The position numbers and the translations under genes were made by a program. Positions 1-7,500 of a stretch of DNA of 10,492 bases are shown piece after piece; positions within the stretch are counted from its first letter, which is position 1, and the number at the start of each line of letters is the position of its first letter. A model generated the notes under the pieces. The model did not search any database. It was not told the origin of the DNA and saw nothing but the letters and a program-made list of their open reading frames with translations. Source of the DNA: an uncultured Bacilli bacterium. GTDB lineage: Bacteria; Bacillota_I; Bacilli_A; RF39; UBA660. The stretch spans positions 1 to 10,492 of the forward strand of contig CANRMU010000025.1 of assembly GCA_947631895.1 (NCBI GenBank), given 5' to 3'.

Positions 1-1
1 A

Positions 2-85
2 AGAGATTTATACGTTATGAATGTTGATGAACAATCAATTAATACAGCAGTTGTTAAATTAAATGAAGTTTTAGGAGGAAATTAA
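2..85 (+). CDS. C-terminal end of an upstream gene (partial, unidentified)
   Basis: An open frame enters from the left edge and stops at TAA 83-85, encoding 27 residues that end in VKLNEVLGGN. The tail contains an acidic, helix-like stretch (NVDEQSINTAVVKLNEVL). Because it lies directly upstream of a cpsC-like gene, it could be the end of an LCP (LytR-CpsA-Psr) ligase, which often heads such loci. That is inference from position, since no diagnostic LCP motif falls inside the window. A GGAGGAA sequence at 74-80 lies within the last codons, but no sensible reading frame follows it. The next real gene starts at 153. Confidence 0.5.
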   Translation, partial: RDLYVMNVDEQSINTAVVKLNEVLGGN

Positions 86-115
86 TTGACGAAACTAATT
101 TAAATTTGATATATT
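86..115 (+). promoter_or_regulatory. Putative promoter of the capsule assembly operon
   Basis: TTGACG (86-91) and TATATT (110-115) are separated by 18 bases, close to the sigma-A consensus. They begin one base after the stop codon of the upstream gene. Transcription would start near 122, about 30 bases before the cpsC-like start. This suggests the assembly genes can be transcribed independently of the upstream gene. It is a consensus match only. Confidence 0.45.
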
Positions 116-152
116 GTTATAGGATAAAAAATAAAGGGAGAAATGAATTTAT

Positions 153-815
153 ATGGAAGAAATTAACTTAAAAGAAGTATTTGAATATTTTAAATCAAAT
201 ATTATTAGAATTATTATTGCAGTTTTCATAGTTTTAATTATTGGTAATTATTATTCTATAATTATTCGCAAACCACTTTATAAAAGCAATACGACTATTA
301 TTTTAGTAAATGAAAAAAATAATGGTAATTATAGTAGTAATGATGTTCAATTAAATAAAAACTTAGTTAGTACATATAGTGAAATTATTAAAAGTAGAAA
401 AGTTTTAAATACTGTTATTAGCGTTTTAAATTTAAATACTAGTGTTGAATCTTTATCTAGTCAAATTTCAGTTTCATCAGTAACAAATACTGAAATTATT
501 AAGATAAATGTTTCCGATCGTAATGCTGAAACAGCAGCAAAAATTGCAAATGAAATAGCTAAGGCATTTAGTGATGAAGTAAAAACTATATATAATTTGG
601 AAAATGTTTCTATTGTAGATGAAGCAATTGCAAATAATACTCCTTATAATGTTAACTTCATGAAAGATAATGTAATGTATCTAGTAATTGGCCTAGTATT
701 ATCTTTAGGAACAGTTTTTGTTATGTACTATTTTGATACGACAATTAAATCAGATGAAGTTGTTGAATCAAAATTAGGATTAACTGTTTTAGGCATTGTA
801 CCTAAAGAAGATTAG
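153..815 (+). CDS. cpsC: Capsule chain-length regulator / tyrosine kinase adaptor (CpsC/CapA-like, Wzz domain)
   Basis: A 220-residue membrane protein with the classic CpsC/Wzz architecture. A transmembrane helix lies at about residues 17-38 and an extracytoplasmic helical region at about 40-170. That region includes AETAAKIANEIAKAFSDEV (125-143), typical of Wzz proteins. A second helix lies at about 174-194. The cytoplasmic tail has SDEVVESKLGLTVLGIVP (200-217), matching the usual C-terminal Wzz signature. In Gram-positive bacteria this protein sits in the membrane, activates the partner kinase CpsD and helps set polymer length. The usual proline-rich segment before helix 2 is reduced to NTPYNVNF. 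The start ATG is preceded by AAGGGAG (134-140). The kinase gene follows after 17 bases if its ATG at 833 is used, which fits an operon. Confidence 0.9.
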   Translation: MEEINLKEVFEYFKSNIIRIIIAVFIVLIIGNYYSIIIRKPLYKSNTTIILVNEKNNGNYSSNDVQLNKNLVSTYSEIIKSRKVLNTVISVLNLNTSVESLSSQISVSSVTNTEIIKINVSDRNAETAAKIANEIAKAFSDEVKTIYNLENVSIVDEAIANNTPYNVNFMKDNVMYLVIGLVLSLGTVFVMYYFDTTIKSDEVVESKLGLTVLGIVPKED

Positions 816-832
816 ATTTGGAGGAATTATTT

Positions 833-1534
833 ATGAAATCAGATTTAAAAATAACGGCTAATTCAAAATCAGTTTTTAGTGAATCAATAAAGACCATTAG
901 AACTAATTTAGCATTTTCAGTTATGAATAAAGGTAAACTAAAAACAATACTTTTTACTTCACCAGAGAGTGGTGATGGAAAGAGCTTTATTACAGCTAAT
1001 TTAGCAGTTGCTTATGCACAAGAGGGTAAAAATGTTTTATTAATTGATTGTGACTTAAGAAAAGGAAGGCAACATGAAATATTTAAAGTAACTAATTCTG
1101 TTAGTAGGGGATATTCTACTTTAATATTAAATTATAAAGAAGATATTAATTTAGATAAATATATAATTGAAACAGGTACTAAAAGAGTAGATTTAATAAC
1201 AACTGGTCCAACACCACCAAATCCCATTGAATTATTAAATTCTATTCATAATAAAAAATTAATTGAAAAATTAAAGAAAATGTACGACATAATTATTTTT
1301 GATTGTCCTCCAACAATAGGCCTTAGTGATGCCTTAGTTATGACTCAATATAGTGATGCTAATGTTGTAGTAGTATCAAATAAGAAAACTAAAATTGAAT
1401 TATTAGATAGAGTTAAAAAAGCTTTTGCCCAAGCTAATGCACCAATTACTGGCGTTGTTGTAAATAGAGCTTCTGTAAAAGATAATAGTTACTATGGATA
1501 TTATTGCAATGATTATTATGGAAAGAGTAATTAA
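833..1534 (+). CDS. cpsD: Capsule tyrosine-protein kinase (CpsD/CapB-like BY-kinase)
   Basis: A 233-residue cytoplasmic P-loop protein of the bacterial tyrosine (BY) kinase family. Visible motifs are Walker A SPESGDGKS (43-51), Walker A' LLIDCDLRK (69-77) and Walker B IIIFDCPP (153-160). The C-terminal tyrosine cluster has Tyr 220, 221, 223, 224, 228 and 229, the autophosphorylation tail. It partners with the CpsC-like protein encoded just upstream. Together they control polymerisation and export, and CpsB dephosphorylates the cluster. I chose ATG 833 because GGAGGAA (820-826) sits 6 bases before it. An in-frame TTG at 818 would place that ribosome binding site inside the gene. The Walker A Thr usually seen after GKS is replaced (GKSF), which is unlikely to abolish nucleotide binding. 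Confidence 0.92.
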   Translation: MKSDLKITANSKSVFSESIKTIRTNLAFSVMNKGKLKTILFTSPESGDGKSFITANLAVAYAQEGKNVLLIDCDLRKGRQHEIFKVTNSVSRGYSTLILNYKEDINLDKYIIETGTKRVDLITTGPTPPNPIELLNSIHNKKLIEKLKKMYDIIIFDCPPTIGLSDALVMTQYSDANVVVVSNKKTKIELLDRVKKAFAQANAPITGVVVNRASVKDNSYYGYYCNDYYGKSN

Positions 1535-1536
1535 TC

Positions 1537-2265
1537 ATGAAAGATATGCATTGCCATTTATTGCCAGGAATTGATGATGGAGCAAAAGATTTTAAAGAAA
1601 GTGTTATTCTTTTAAGAAAAGCTCAAAGAGAGGGTATTACAGATATTGTTTTAACCCCTCACTATATTAAAAACACTAAATATAATTGTGACAATGAAAA
1701 GAAAGAAAAGATTTTTGAAAAATTAAAATTATATGCTAAAACTAATCATATAGACATTAATTTATATTTAGGAAATGAAGTGTTTTTAGATGAAGAAATA
1801 ATTGAATTAATTAAAAAGAAAAAAATTAAAACAATTAATAATACTAAGTATATCTTAGTAGAATTTCCTTTAGAATATATCATGAAAAATGCTAAAGATA
1901 TCCTGTATGATTTAATTACCAATGATTATATTCCTATTTTAGCACATCCAGAACGTTATCATATTTTTAAGCAACATCCAGAATATGCTATAGAGTTTTT
2001 AAGAATGGGGGTATTACTTCAAGGTAATTATTTAAGTTTATTAGGTGCTTATGGAAAAGAAGCTAAAAAAGCTTTGAAATTCTTTTTAAAAAATAATTGG
2101 ATAAGCTTTTTAGCTAGTGATATGCATCATGATGGCAACTATGATATCAATAAAATGAAAAAAAAGTTGAAATCTCTTGTACATAATGATATAATAGTCG
2201 ACGATTTACTTATGAACAACTTTGAGAAGGTTATAAATAACTATGACATTGGAATAAAAGGGTAG
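1537..2265 (+). CDS. cpsB: PHP-type tyrosine-protein phosphatase (CpsB/CapC-like)
   Basis: A 242-residue Mn-dependent phosphoesterase of the PHP superfamily that removes phosphate from the tyrosine tail of CpsD. Metal-binding and catalytic residues lie at the positions expected for CpsB: HCH (5-7) in MHCHLLPGIDDG, PHY (41-43), GNE (79-81), LVEFP (107-111), AHPER (136-140) and ASDMHH (193-198). Length is normal for the family. It starts 2 bases after the kinase stop, with a ribosome binding site (GGAAAGAG, 1520-1527) inside the end of the kinase gene, so the two are probably translationally coupled. The order C-D-B differs from the streptococcal A-B-C-D order but occurs in other Bacillota. Confidence 0.93.
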   Translation: MKDMHCHLLPGIDDGAKDFKESVILLRKAQREGITDIVLTPHYIKNTKYNCDNEKKEKIFEKLKLYAKTNHIDINLYLGNEVFLDEEIIELIKKKKIKTINNTKYILVEFPLEYIMKNAKDILYDLITNDYIPILAHPERYHIFKQHPEYAIEFLRMGVLLQGNYLSLLGAYGKEAKKALKFFLKNNWISFLASDMHHDGNYDINKMKKKLKSLVHNDIIVDDLLMNNFEKVINNYDIGIKG

Positions 2266-2276
2266 GGGGATTTAAG

Positions 2277-2888
2277 ATGTATAGGGTTATTAAAAGAATT
2301 ATTGATTTTATTATGGCTTTATCTATACTTATATTATTTTTAATACCAATGATTTTAATAGCAATAGCAATTAAAATTGATAGTAAAGGCCCAGTTATAT
2401 TTAAACAAGAAAGAACTGGTAAAAATGGTAAAATTTTTAAAATGTATAAATTTAGAAGTATGGTGGCTGATAATGATGTTCATAACTTTAAAGAAAAAGA
2501 TAAATATACTAAAGTTGGAAAATTTATTAGATCTTTAAGTTTAGATGAATTACCTCAAATAATTAATATATTAAAAGGGGAAATGGCTTTTATTGGACCA
2601 AGACCATGGATACCAGAATATTATGAAAATATGAATGATGAGCAAAGACATAGATGTGATGTTTTACCTGGTATTACAGGTCTTGCTCAAGTAAATGGAA
2701 GAAATAATTTAACTATAATAGAAAAAATCAATTATGATTTAGAATATGTTAGAAATTTTTCATTTAAGCAAGATGTAAAAGTATTTTTCTTAACTATTAA
2801 GGCTATTTTTGTTAAAGATGGAGTTAATGCAGGTAAAGAAACAATAAAAGATGAATTAGATATCTTAAAAATGGAAAATGATATATAA
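2277..2888 (+). CDS. Initiating undecaprenyl-phosphate sugar-1-phosphate transferase (short PglC-type)
   Basis: A 203-residue monotopic phosphoglycosyl transferase (bacterial sugar transferase family). It transfers a sugar-1-phosphate from a nucleotide sugar to undecaprenyl phosphate, the first membrane step of repeat-unit synthesis. Motifs in order are a re-entrant membrane helix at about 9-33 with Pro24, GPVIFKQERTG (38-48), KMYKFRSM (55-62), catalytic dyad Asp90-Glu91 in LSLDELPQ, GPRPW (107-111) and PGITGLAQVNGRN (131-143). It lacks the N-terminal multi-helix and CoA-binding-like region of the roughly 450-residue CpsE/WcaJ form, so it is the minimal catalytic type. AGGGGGA (2264-2270) overlaps the preceding stop and serves as ribosome binding site. 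The first sugar cannot be inferred safely. Confidence 0.93.
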   Translation: MYRVIKRIIDFIMALSILILFLIPMILIAIAIKIDSKGPVIFKQERTGKNGKIFKMYKFRSMVADNDVHNFKEKDKYTKVGKFIRSLSLDELPQIINILKGEMAFIGPRPWIPEYYENMNDEQRHRCDVLPGITGLAQVNGRNNLTIIEKINYDLEYVRNFSFKQDVKVFFLTIKAIFVKDGVNAGKETIKDELDILKMENDI

Positions 2889-2938
2889 ATTAAATAAAAT
2901 TAATAATTAATTAAAATTTTAAAAAGTGAGGTATGACT

Positions 2939-4000
2939 ATGTCAAATTCAGCAAGTTTAATTTTTTATATTATACTATTTACCTCTTTGGTAGGGTTAAT
3001 GGGTTTATATGATTATAATTATAATAAAAAACATAAAAAAATTTGTAATATTATATTTTTAATTGTATTTATAGTTTTAACGTTTGTATCTGGTTTTAGA
3101 TATTATGTTGGAACTGATTATTCAAGTTATATTAAAATTTATAATTCATATAATTATTTAGAATTTGGAAATCGTATATTATTTCAATTTGCTAATAAGA
3201 TATCCTCTGAACCTCAAACAATAATATTTATATATTCATTTTTAACTAATTTATTTGTTATGCTTGCCATTAAAAAATTAGGTAAAAAAAATGGAACAAT
3301 GTTAATTTTTGCTTCATATTTATTTATTTATTTGCCTTTTTCATATAATATTATTCGTCAAGGATTATCAATGGCACTTGCATTATATGCTTTATCTTTT
3401 CTACAAGACAATCAAAAAAAACATGCAATACTATTATTGTTTTTATCTTTTTTAATCCATAATTCTAGTATAATATTATTTCCATATTTTTTAGTTGCTA
3501 TTTTTTCTGAAAAAAATGAAAAAATGACAAAAAAAATATTGATTGTTACATTTGCAATTTTAATAGTAATTTTTTTAGGTTCATCAATTTTAAGTAAATT
3601 TAGTTTTTTTAATAATTATAAAGGGTATTTTTTGAAAATAGCTTTTAATAAAGTAGATTATAATTTTATGTTATCTTATTTTCCTTTTTTTGTGTTATTA
3701 TTTTTATTTAAACAAAGCATTATTGAAAGTTCATTATTAAAAAACTATTGTAGTATTTTTTTAACTGGTTTTCTTTTCGAATTTTTACTATCTTCATCTG
3801 ATTTGTCAAGAATTGCATTATATTTTTCACTTATTCAAACAGTGCTATTTCCAATATTATTAAACAAAATAAGAGATAAATATTCAAGGAAAATAATAAA
3901 AATAATTTATTATATTTGTTTAATTTTATATTTTATATATGTATTTTATATATATGGAAGAGCGGAAATATTTCCTTATAACAACATATTTTTTATATAA
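2939..4000 (+). CDS. Polysaccharide polymerase, EpsG/Wzy family
   Basis: A 353-residue protein of many hydrophobic segments (roughly ten helices), expected to polymerise lipid-linked repeat units outside the membrane. EpsG-family signatures are clear: GFRYYVGTDYSSY (52-64) in the first external loop region, NIIRQGLSMALALYA (137-151) and FLIHNSSIILFPYF (171-184). ATG 2939 is preferred over ATG 2933. The ribosome binding site GTGAGG (2926-2931) is 7 bases from 2939 but only 1 base from 2933. It follows the phosphoglycosyl transferase gene after 50 AT-only-looking bases with no clear promoter, so co-transcription is likely. A perfect hairpin starts right after its stop. Polymer linkage specificity cannot be read from sequence. 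Confidence 0.85.
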   Translation: MSNSASLIFYIILFTSLVGLMGLYDYNYNKKHKKICNIIFLIVFIVLTFVSGFRYYVGTDYSSYIKIYNSYNYLEFGNRILFQFANKISSEPQTIIFIYSFLTNLFVMLAIKKLGKKNGTMLIFASYLFIYLPFSYNIIRQGLSMALALYALSFLQDNQKKHAILLLFLSFLIHNSSIILFPYFLVAIFSEKNEKMTKKILIVTFAILIVIFLGSSILSKFSFFNNYKGYFLKIAFNKVDYNFMLSYFPFFVLLFLFKQSIIESSLLKNYCSIFLTGFLFEFLLSSSDLSRIALYFSLIQTVLFPILLNKIRDKYSRKIIKIIYYICLILYFIYVFYIYGRAEIFPYNNIFFI

Positions 4001-4029
4001 TTAAGATTATTAGTGAAAAATAATCTTAA
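4001..4029 (+). terminator. AT-rich perfect hairpin after the polymerase gene (weak terminator or attenuator)
   Basis: TTAAGATTATT (4001-4011) pairs perfectly with AATAATCTTAA (4019-4029) around a 7-base loop. The 11-bp stem begins at the first base after the polymerase stop codon. Only one G-C pair is present and the following bases are not a clean T run. As a terminator it is therefore weak. It may cause partial termination or protect the 3' end of the upstream message. Confidence 0.4.
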
Positions 4030-4062
4030 AATTCATTTTAAATTATTAGATAAATTGATATT

Positions 4063-4090
4063 TTGTTTAATAATTGTTAAATTATATAAT
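4063..4090 (+). promoter_or_regulatory. Putative promoter ahead of the glycosyltransferase module
   Basis: TTGTTT (4063-4068) and a consensus TATAAT (4085-4090) are 16 bases apart, between the hairpin at 4001-4029 and the glycosyltransferase start at 4131. The -10 box is perfect and the -35 box is weak. If used, it would drive the overlapping three-gene cluster 4131-7204 separately from the assembly genes. Confidence 0.4.
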
Positions 4091-4130
4091 ACATATTTAA
4101 CTTTTAAATATGAAAGGAAGTGGATAAATA

Positions 4131-4979
4131 ATGCAAAAAAAAGGTGATAAAGTTAAGTTTTCAGTTTTAATACCAGTATATTATAAAGAAAAACCAGAAT
4201 ATTTAAGTAAAAGTTTAACAAGTATATTAAATAATACTTTAAAACCTTCTGAAATTCTTTTGATTGAAGATGGAAAACTTACTAGAGAATTAGATGTAGT
4301 CATAGAAAAATTTAAAAAGAGATGTAATATTATAAAAATTGTGAAATTTGATGAAAATAGAGGTTTAGGTTTTGCTTTGGCTGATGGTGTAAAATTATGC
4401 AAGTATAATTTAATTGCAAGAATGGATTCGGATGATATTTGCCATTCTAATCGATTTGAAAAACAAATTAATTATTTAAATGAGAATGATGTTGATATTG
4501 TAGGTTCTTCTATTATTGAATATGATAACAATATGACTCAAAAATTAGATATAAAAAACGTTCCTGTAACTAATGAAGAAATTCAAAATTATATACTTAA
4601 ACGAAATCCTCTTAATCATATGAGTGTGTGTTTTAAAAAAAATAAGGTATTAGATGCTGGAAATTATTTGCCAATGGACTTTTTTGAAGATTATTATTTA
4701 TGGTGTCGTATGCTTCTAAATGGGGCAAAATTTTATAATTTCGAAGAACCTCTTATGGATGTTAGAGCTGGTTTATCAATGGTTAATCGTAGGGGTGGAA
4801 TTCATTATATTAAATGTATATATAAATTTGAAATAAGTATATATAAACTTGGGCTTATTAATAAATTTGAATTAATAAAAAATTTGATTATTAGAAGTCT
4901 AAGCGCTATAATTCCTAATAAGCTTAGATTAATTTTATATAAGAAAAAGCTAAGAAAGAGGGTTATGGAAAATGAGTAA
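4131..4979 (+). CDS. Family 2 glycosyltransferase (AmsE-like)
   Basis: A 282-residue GT-A fold glycosyltransferase, cytoplasmic face. Visible motifs are FSVLIPVYYKEKPEYL (10-25), SEILLIEDG (40-48), NRGLGFALADGV (76-87), the metal/nucleotide-binding MDSDD (98-102), NPLNHMSV (159-166) and FEDYYLWCRML (185-195) carrying the likely catalytic acidic residues. The first-strand and DG motifs resemble AmsE-type GT2 enzymes of exopolysaccharide synthesis. AAAGGAAG (4113-4120) precedes the ATG. It is the only conventional extending glycosyltransferase in the window. Its stop overlaps the next start by 8 bases (4972-4979), suggesting translational coupling. A run of eight A (4135-4142) follows the start codon immediately. 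Donor and acceptor sugars are not predictable. Confidence 0.92.
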   Translation: MQKKGDKVKFSVLIPVYYKEKPEYLSKSLTSILNNTLKPSEILLIEDGKLTRELDVVIEKFKKRCNIIKIVKFDENRGLGFALADGVKLCKYNLIARMDSDDICHSNRFEKQINYLNENDVDIVGSSIIEYDNNMTQKLDIKNVPVTNEEIQNYILKRNPLNHMSVCFKKNKVLDAGNYLPMDFFEDYYLWCRMLLNGAKFYNFEEPLMDVRAGLSMVNRRGGIHYIKCIYKFEISIYKLGLINKFELIKNLIIRSLSAIIPNKLRLILYKKKLRKRVMENE

Positions 4980-5970
4980 AATAGTGATATTTAATACATC
5001 TTTTGCTACACAAAATATGGGGGATTATATAATCGTTAAATCTTGTAAAGAAGAATTATATGATATCTTTTATAGGAACTTTGTCGTTGAATTGCCAACT
5101 CATACTCCAATAATACATAATTATCAATCTTTTGGCAAAAATCAGTTAATGCAATATTGCAATAAATCTTCTTTAAAATTTGTGACAGGTACAAATTTGT
5201 TAGCTTATAATATGTTACGACCATGGCCAAATTTTAATGTAAATCTTTTTAATTGTAAACCTTATAAAAATATGATTTTAGTTGGATGTGGTGTTACCCC
5301 AAATAAATCTAATAAAGCAAATTTATATACTAGATTTCTTTATAAAAAAATTTTGTCTAAAGATTATGTCCATTCTGTTAGAGATGATCGAACAAAAAAA
5401 TTTGTTGAAAGTTTAGGATTCAAGGCTATTAATACTGGATGTGCTACAATGTGGGGATTTTCTAAAAATTTTTGTAAACAAATTCCAACAAAAAAATCAG
5501 AGGATGTAATTTTTACATTAACAGACTATTGTAAAGATGAAAAACGTGATCAAATTTTAATAGACATTTTAAATAGAAACTATAAAAATGTATATTTTTG
5601 GATTCAAGGTAGTGAAGATTACAATTATTTAAAAACATTTAATAATATTGAAAATATTAAAGTAGTTGGTTCTTCAATTAAAGAATTTGAAACTTTATTA
5701 AAAAAAGAAATTGACTACGTTGGTACTAGATTGCATGCTGGCATTTTTTCAATGCAGAATAAAAAAAGAAGTATCATTATTGCAGTAGATAATCGTGCTA
5801 AAGATATAAAAAAATCTTATAATTTAAATATTATTGATAGGGAAGAAATTGAAAAAAAATTAGAAAATAAAATATTATCTTCTTTTGAAACAAAAATTAA
5901 TATAGATATAGAAAACATTAATAAATGGAAAGCACAATTTAGAAAGAGTGAAATTAATAATGAAAAATAA
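4972..5970 (+). CDS. Polysaccharide pyruvyl transferase family protein
   Basis: A 332-residue protein with the hallmarks of the polysaccharide pyruvyl transferase family, whose members transfer pyruvate from phosphoenolpyruvate to sugars as ketals. The N-terminus has NMGDYIIVKS (15-24), the family's G-D segment. MILVGCGV (101-108), HSVRDDRTKKFVESLG (134-149), GTRLHAGIFSMQNKKRSII (251-269) and AVDNR (271-275) follow in the expected order, ending in the conserved RLHAG core and the Asp/Arg strand. ATG 4972 overlaps the glycosyltransferase stop, with GAGGG (4958-4962) as ribosome binding site. Its own end overlaps the next gene. The central region (roughly 170-240) is poorly conserved to my eye, so the substrate is open. 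Related folds also do other sugar chemistry, so pyruvylation is the best guess and not proven. Confidence 0.85.
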   Translation: MSKIVIFNTSFATQNMGDYIIVKSCKEELYDIFYRNFVVELPTHTPIIHNYQSFGKNQLMQYCNKSSLKFVTGTNLLAYNMLRPWPNFNVNLFNCKPYKNMILVGCGVTPNKSNKANLYTRFLYKKILSKDYVHSVRDDRTKKFVESLGFKAINTGCATMWGFSKNFCKQIPTKKSEDVIFTLTDYCKDEKRDQILIDILNRNYKNVYFWIQGSEDYNYLKTFNNIENIKVVGSSIKEFETLLKKEIDYVGTRLHAGIFSMQNKKRSIIIAVDNRAKDIKKSYNLNIIDREEIEKKLENKILSSFETKINIDIENINKWKAQFRKSEINNEK

Positions 5971-7204
5971 AATTAAAGTTACTGTTACATTGGAAGCAAA
6001 TAATGTAATAAGATATAATTATAAAATCGATGGAGAATTTTCAAAATATTTTACAAAAAAAAGAGAATACTGCATTTCCTATTCTGACAATATTGAAGAA
6101 GTTCCAAAAAGTATTAGTATAATTCCATTTGTAACCAATGTATTGCCACTTGTATGGATGTTTGATGCGGAATTAATTGTAGATGAAATAGATAAATCCT
6201 TTTTTGAGAGTATAAATGATTTTAAAAAAGGTTATCAAAAAATGTACCCTCAAATAAAATTTAATGGAAAATTAACTTACAACAAACTTTGTGATAATAC
6301 ATACAAAGAAAATAAAAAGGTTGCAGCATTTTATAGTGGTGGCTTAGATGCAATGTCTACATTAGCTTCTCATATTGAAGAAAAACCTATCTTAATAAAC
6401 ATTCAAGGTTCGGAAATAAAATTAAAATATGATAAATCATTAAGAAAAATTAGGAAAAATCTTGAATATACTGCTAACCAATTTAATTTGAATATAGTTT
6501 TTATAAAATCGGAGTATAGAGAAGTCATAAATGAAAAAATGATTAATAAAATAACAAAAATGTTAATAAATGATAACTATTGGCATGCTCTACAACACGG
6601 TATTGCAATTATTGGACATGGTGCTCTACTAGCTTACAAATATAAATTAAATAAAATATATATTGCCTCTTCTTTTACTCAAGGAGATAAAGAAACATGT
6701 GCATCTGATCCATCAATAGATAATTATGTAAAATTATCTTCTACATCTGTTGTTCATGATGGATATAATTTTTCTAGAATAGATAAAGCAGAGAATGTTG
6801 GAAAATTAGTTTGTAAATATAATAAAAACGTAAAATTGCGAGTATGTTTTGAAGATTTTAGAGTGGAAAATTGCTGCCATTGTGAAAAATGCTACAGAAC
6901 AATTTATGAATTAATTGCTAAAGGATATGATCCTAATAAGTTTGGATTTTTATTGAAAAATAATTTTCATAAGCAAGTAAAAAATGATTTTAAATATAGA
7001 CTAGGATTAGAATATTCAAAATTTTGGAATGAAATAAAAATAGCATTTAATGAAAAAAATGAATTAAAAAATAATCCTGAATTAAATTGGGTTCTAACCT
7101 ATGATTTTGAACATTGTAATAAAAAGTCAAAATATTTAATCAAATATACTTACGCCATTATAAGACGTATAAAAAAAATAATTTATTTAGTTAGAGAAAG
7201 GTAA
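5960..7204 (+). CDS. Uncharacterised PP-loop ATP-pyrophosphatase-like protein with C-terminal Cys cluster
   Basis: A 414-residue protein. After an N-terminal region of about 115 residues comes a beta strand and PP-loop, VAAFYSGGLDA (121-131). This motif is used by QueC, asparagine-synthase-like and thiolation enzymes to adenylate a substrate from ATP. Further blocks are INIQGSEI (147-154), YWHALQHGIAIIGHGALLAY (207-226), YIASSFTQGD (234-243), HDGYNFSRIDK (266-276) and LRVC (293-296). A cluster CCHCEKC follows (305-311), which with Cys296 could bind zinc as in QueC. I recognise the superfamily but not a characterised function. The length is about twice QueC. ATG 5960 is preferred, 11 bases after AAAGAG (5943-5948); the GTG at 5948 overlaps that site. 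It overlaps the pyruvyl transferase gene by 11 bases, implying coupled production and a role in the same glycan. Confidence 0.8.
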   Translation: MKNKIKVTVTLEANNVIRYNYKIDGEFSKYFTKKREYCISYSDNIEEVPKSISIIPFVTNVLPLVWMFDAELIVDEIDKSFFESINDFKKGYQKMYPQIKFNGKLTYNKLCDNTYKENKKVAAFYSGGLDAMSTLASHIEEKPILINIQGSEIKLKYDKSLRKIRKNLEYTANQFNLNIVFIKSEYREVINEKMINKITKMLINDNYWHALQHGIAIIGHGALLAYKYKLNKIYIASSFTQGDKETCASDPSIDNYVKLSSTSVVHDGYNFSRIDKAENVGKLVCKYNKNVKLRVCFEDFRVENCCHCEKCYRTIYELIAKGYDPNKFGFLLKNNFHKQVKNDFKYRLGLEYSKFWNEIKIAFNEKNELKNNPELNWVLTYDFEHCNKKSKYLIKYTYAIIRRIKKIIYLVRER

Positions 7205-7217
7205 GAAAAAATAAAAA

Positions 7218-7241
7218 TAAATATAAATATAAATATAAATA
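7218..7241. repeat. Short tandem repeat, TAAATA x4
   Basis: Four perfect head-to-tail copies of the hexamer TAAATA lie about 15 bases after the stop of the PP-loop gene. Simple AT repeats can change copy number by slippage, but this one is neither in a gene nor placed between promoter boxes, so no effect is evident. Confidence 0.8.
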
Positions 7242-7313
7242 AAGAACACAATTAATAACAATCATAAAATTTTTTTAATAAATGGAATTTTTAAAAGAAG
7301 TGGTGCATTAAAA

Positions 7314-7361
7314 ATGATTAAAAAAATAAGCCAATTAAATCATGAAAATGTTAAAGATTAA
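7314..7361 (+). pseudogene. 15-codon reading frame, possible remnant of a lost gene's 5' end
   Basis: ATG 7314 opens a 15-residue frame (MIKKISQLNHENVKD) closed by TAA at 7359-7361. It is preceded by AAAAGAAGTGGTG (7293-7305), a leader like those of the genes at 4131, 7578 and 9168. The TGGTG-to-start spacing of 8 bases is the same as at the flippase gene. Past the stop the same frame soon gives FIEMFNILYAI, broken by one more TAA. This looks like the start of a decayed gene rather than a functional peptide. The evidence is thin. Confidence 0.25.
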
Positions 7362-7403
7362 ATTTAATTTATTGAAATGTTTAATATTTTGTATGCAATT
7401 TAA

Positions 7404-7424
7404 TAATAAATAATAAATAATAAA
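7404..7424. repeat. Short tandem repeat, TAATAAA x3
   Basis: Three perfect copies of the heptamer TAATAAA, followed by a degenerate TAAAAATAAA. It lies upstream of the flippase promoter-like boxes. No function is visible. Confidence 0.75.
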
Positions 7425-7471
7425 TAAAAATAAAGGTTATATTTAAAAAGCATTATTGTTATAATTAATAA

Positions 7472-7500
7472 TTAGATTTTAAAATGATGTGTAGTATAAT
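7472..7500 (+). promoter_or_regulatory. Possible promoter of the flippase gene
   Basis: A perfect TATAAT (7495-7500) lies within AGTATAATAGTT (7493-7504), a 12-mer that recurs exactly at the better promoter 9012-9040. The -35 region 17 bases upstream (TTAGAT, 7472-7477) is poor. A second TATAAT lies at 7460-7465. Given the 373-base gap before the flippase, a local promoter is plausible, but the -35 evidence is weak. Confidence 0.35.

Noticed and set aside
818..832. TTG start five codons before the kinase ATG
   Set aside because: The GGAGGAA at 820-826 is the ribosome binding site for ATG 833; using TTG 818 would leave the gene without one.
4181..4402. 73-codon reading frame on the minus strand
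   Set aside because: It lies wholly inside the well-supported glycosyltransferase gene, has no ribosome binding site or recognisable domain, and is a shadow frame.
5036..5230. 64-codon reading frame on the minus strand
   Set aside because: It lies inside the pyruvyl transferase gene with no independent support.
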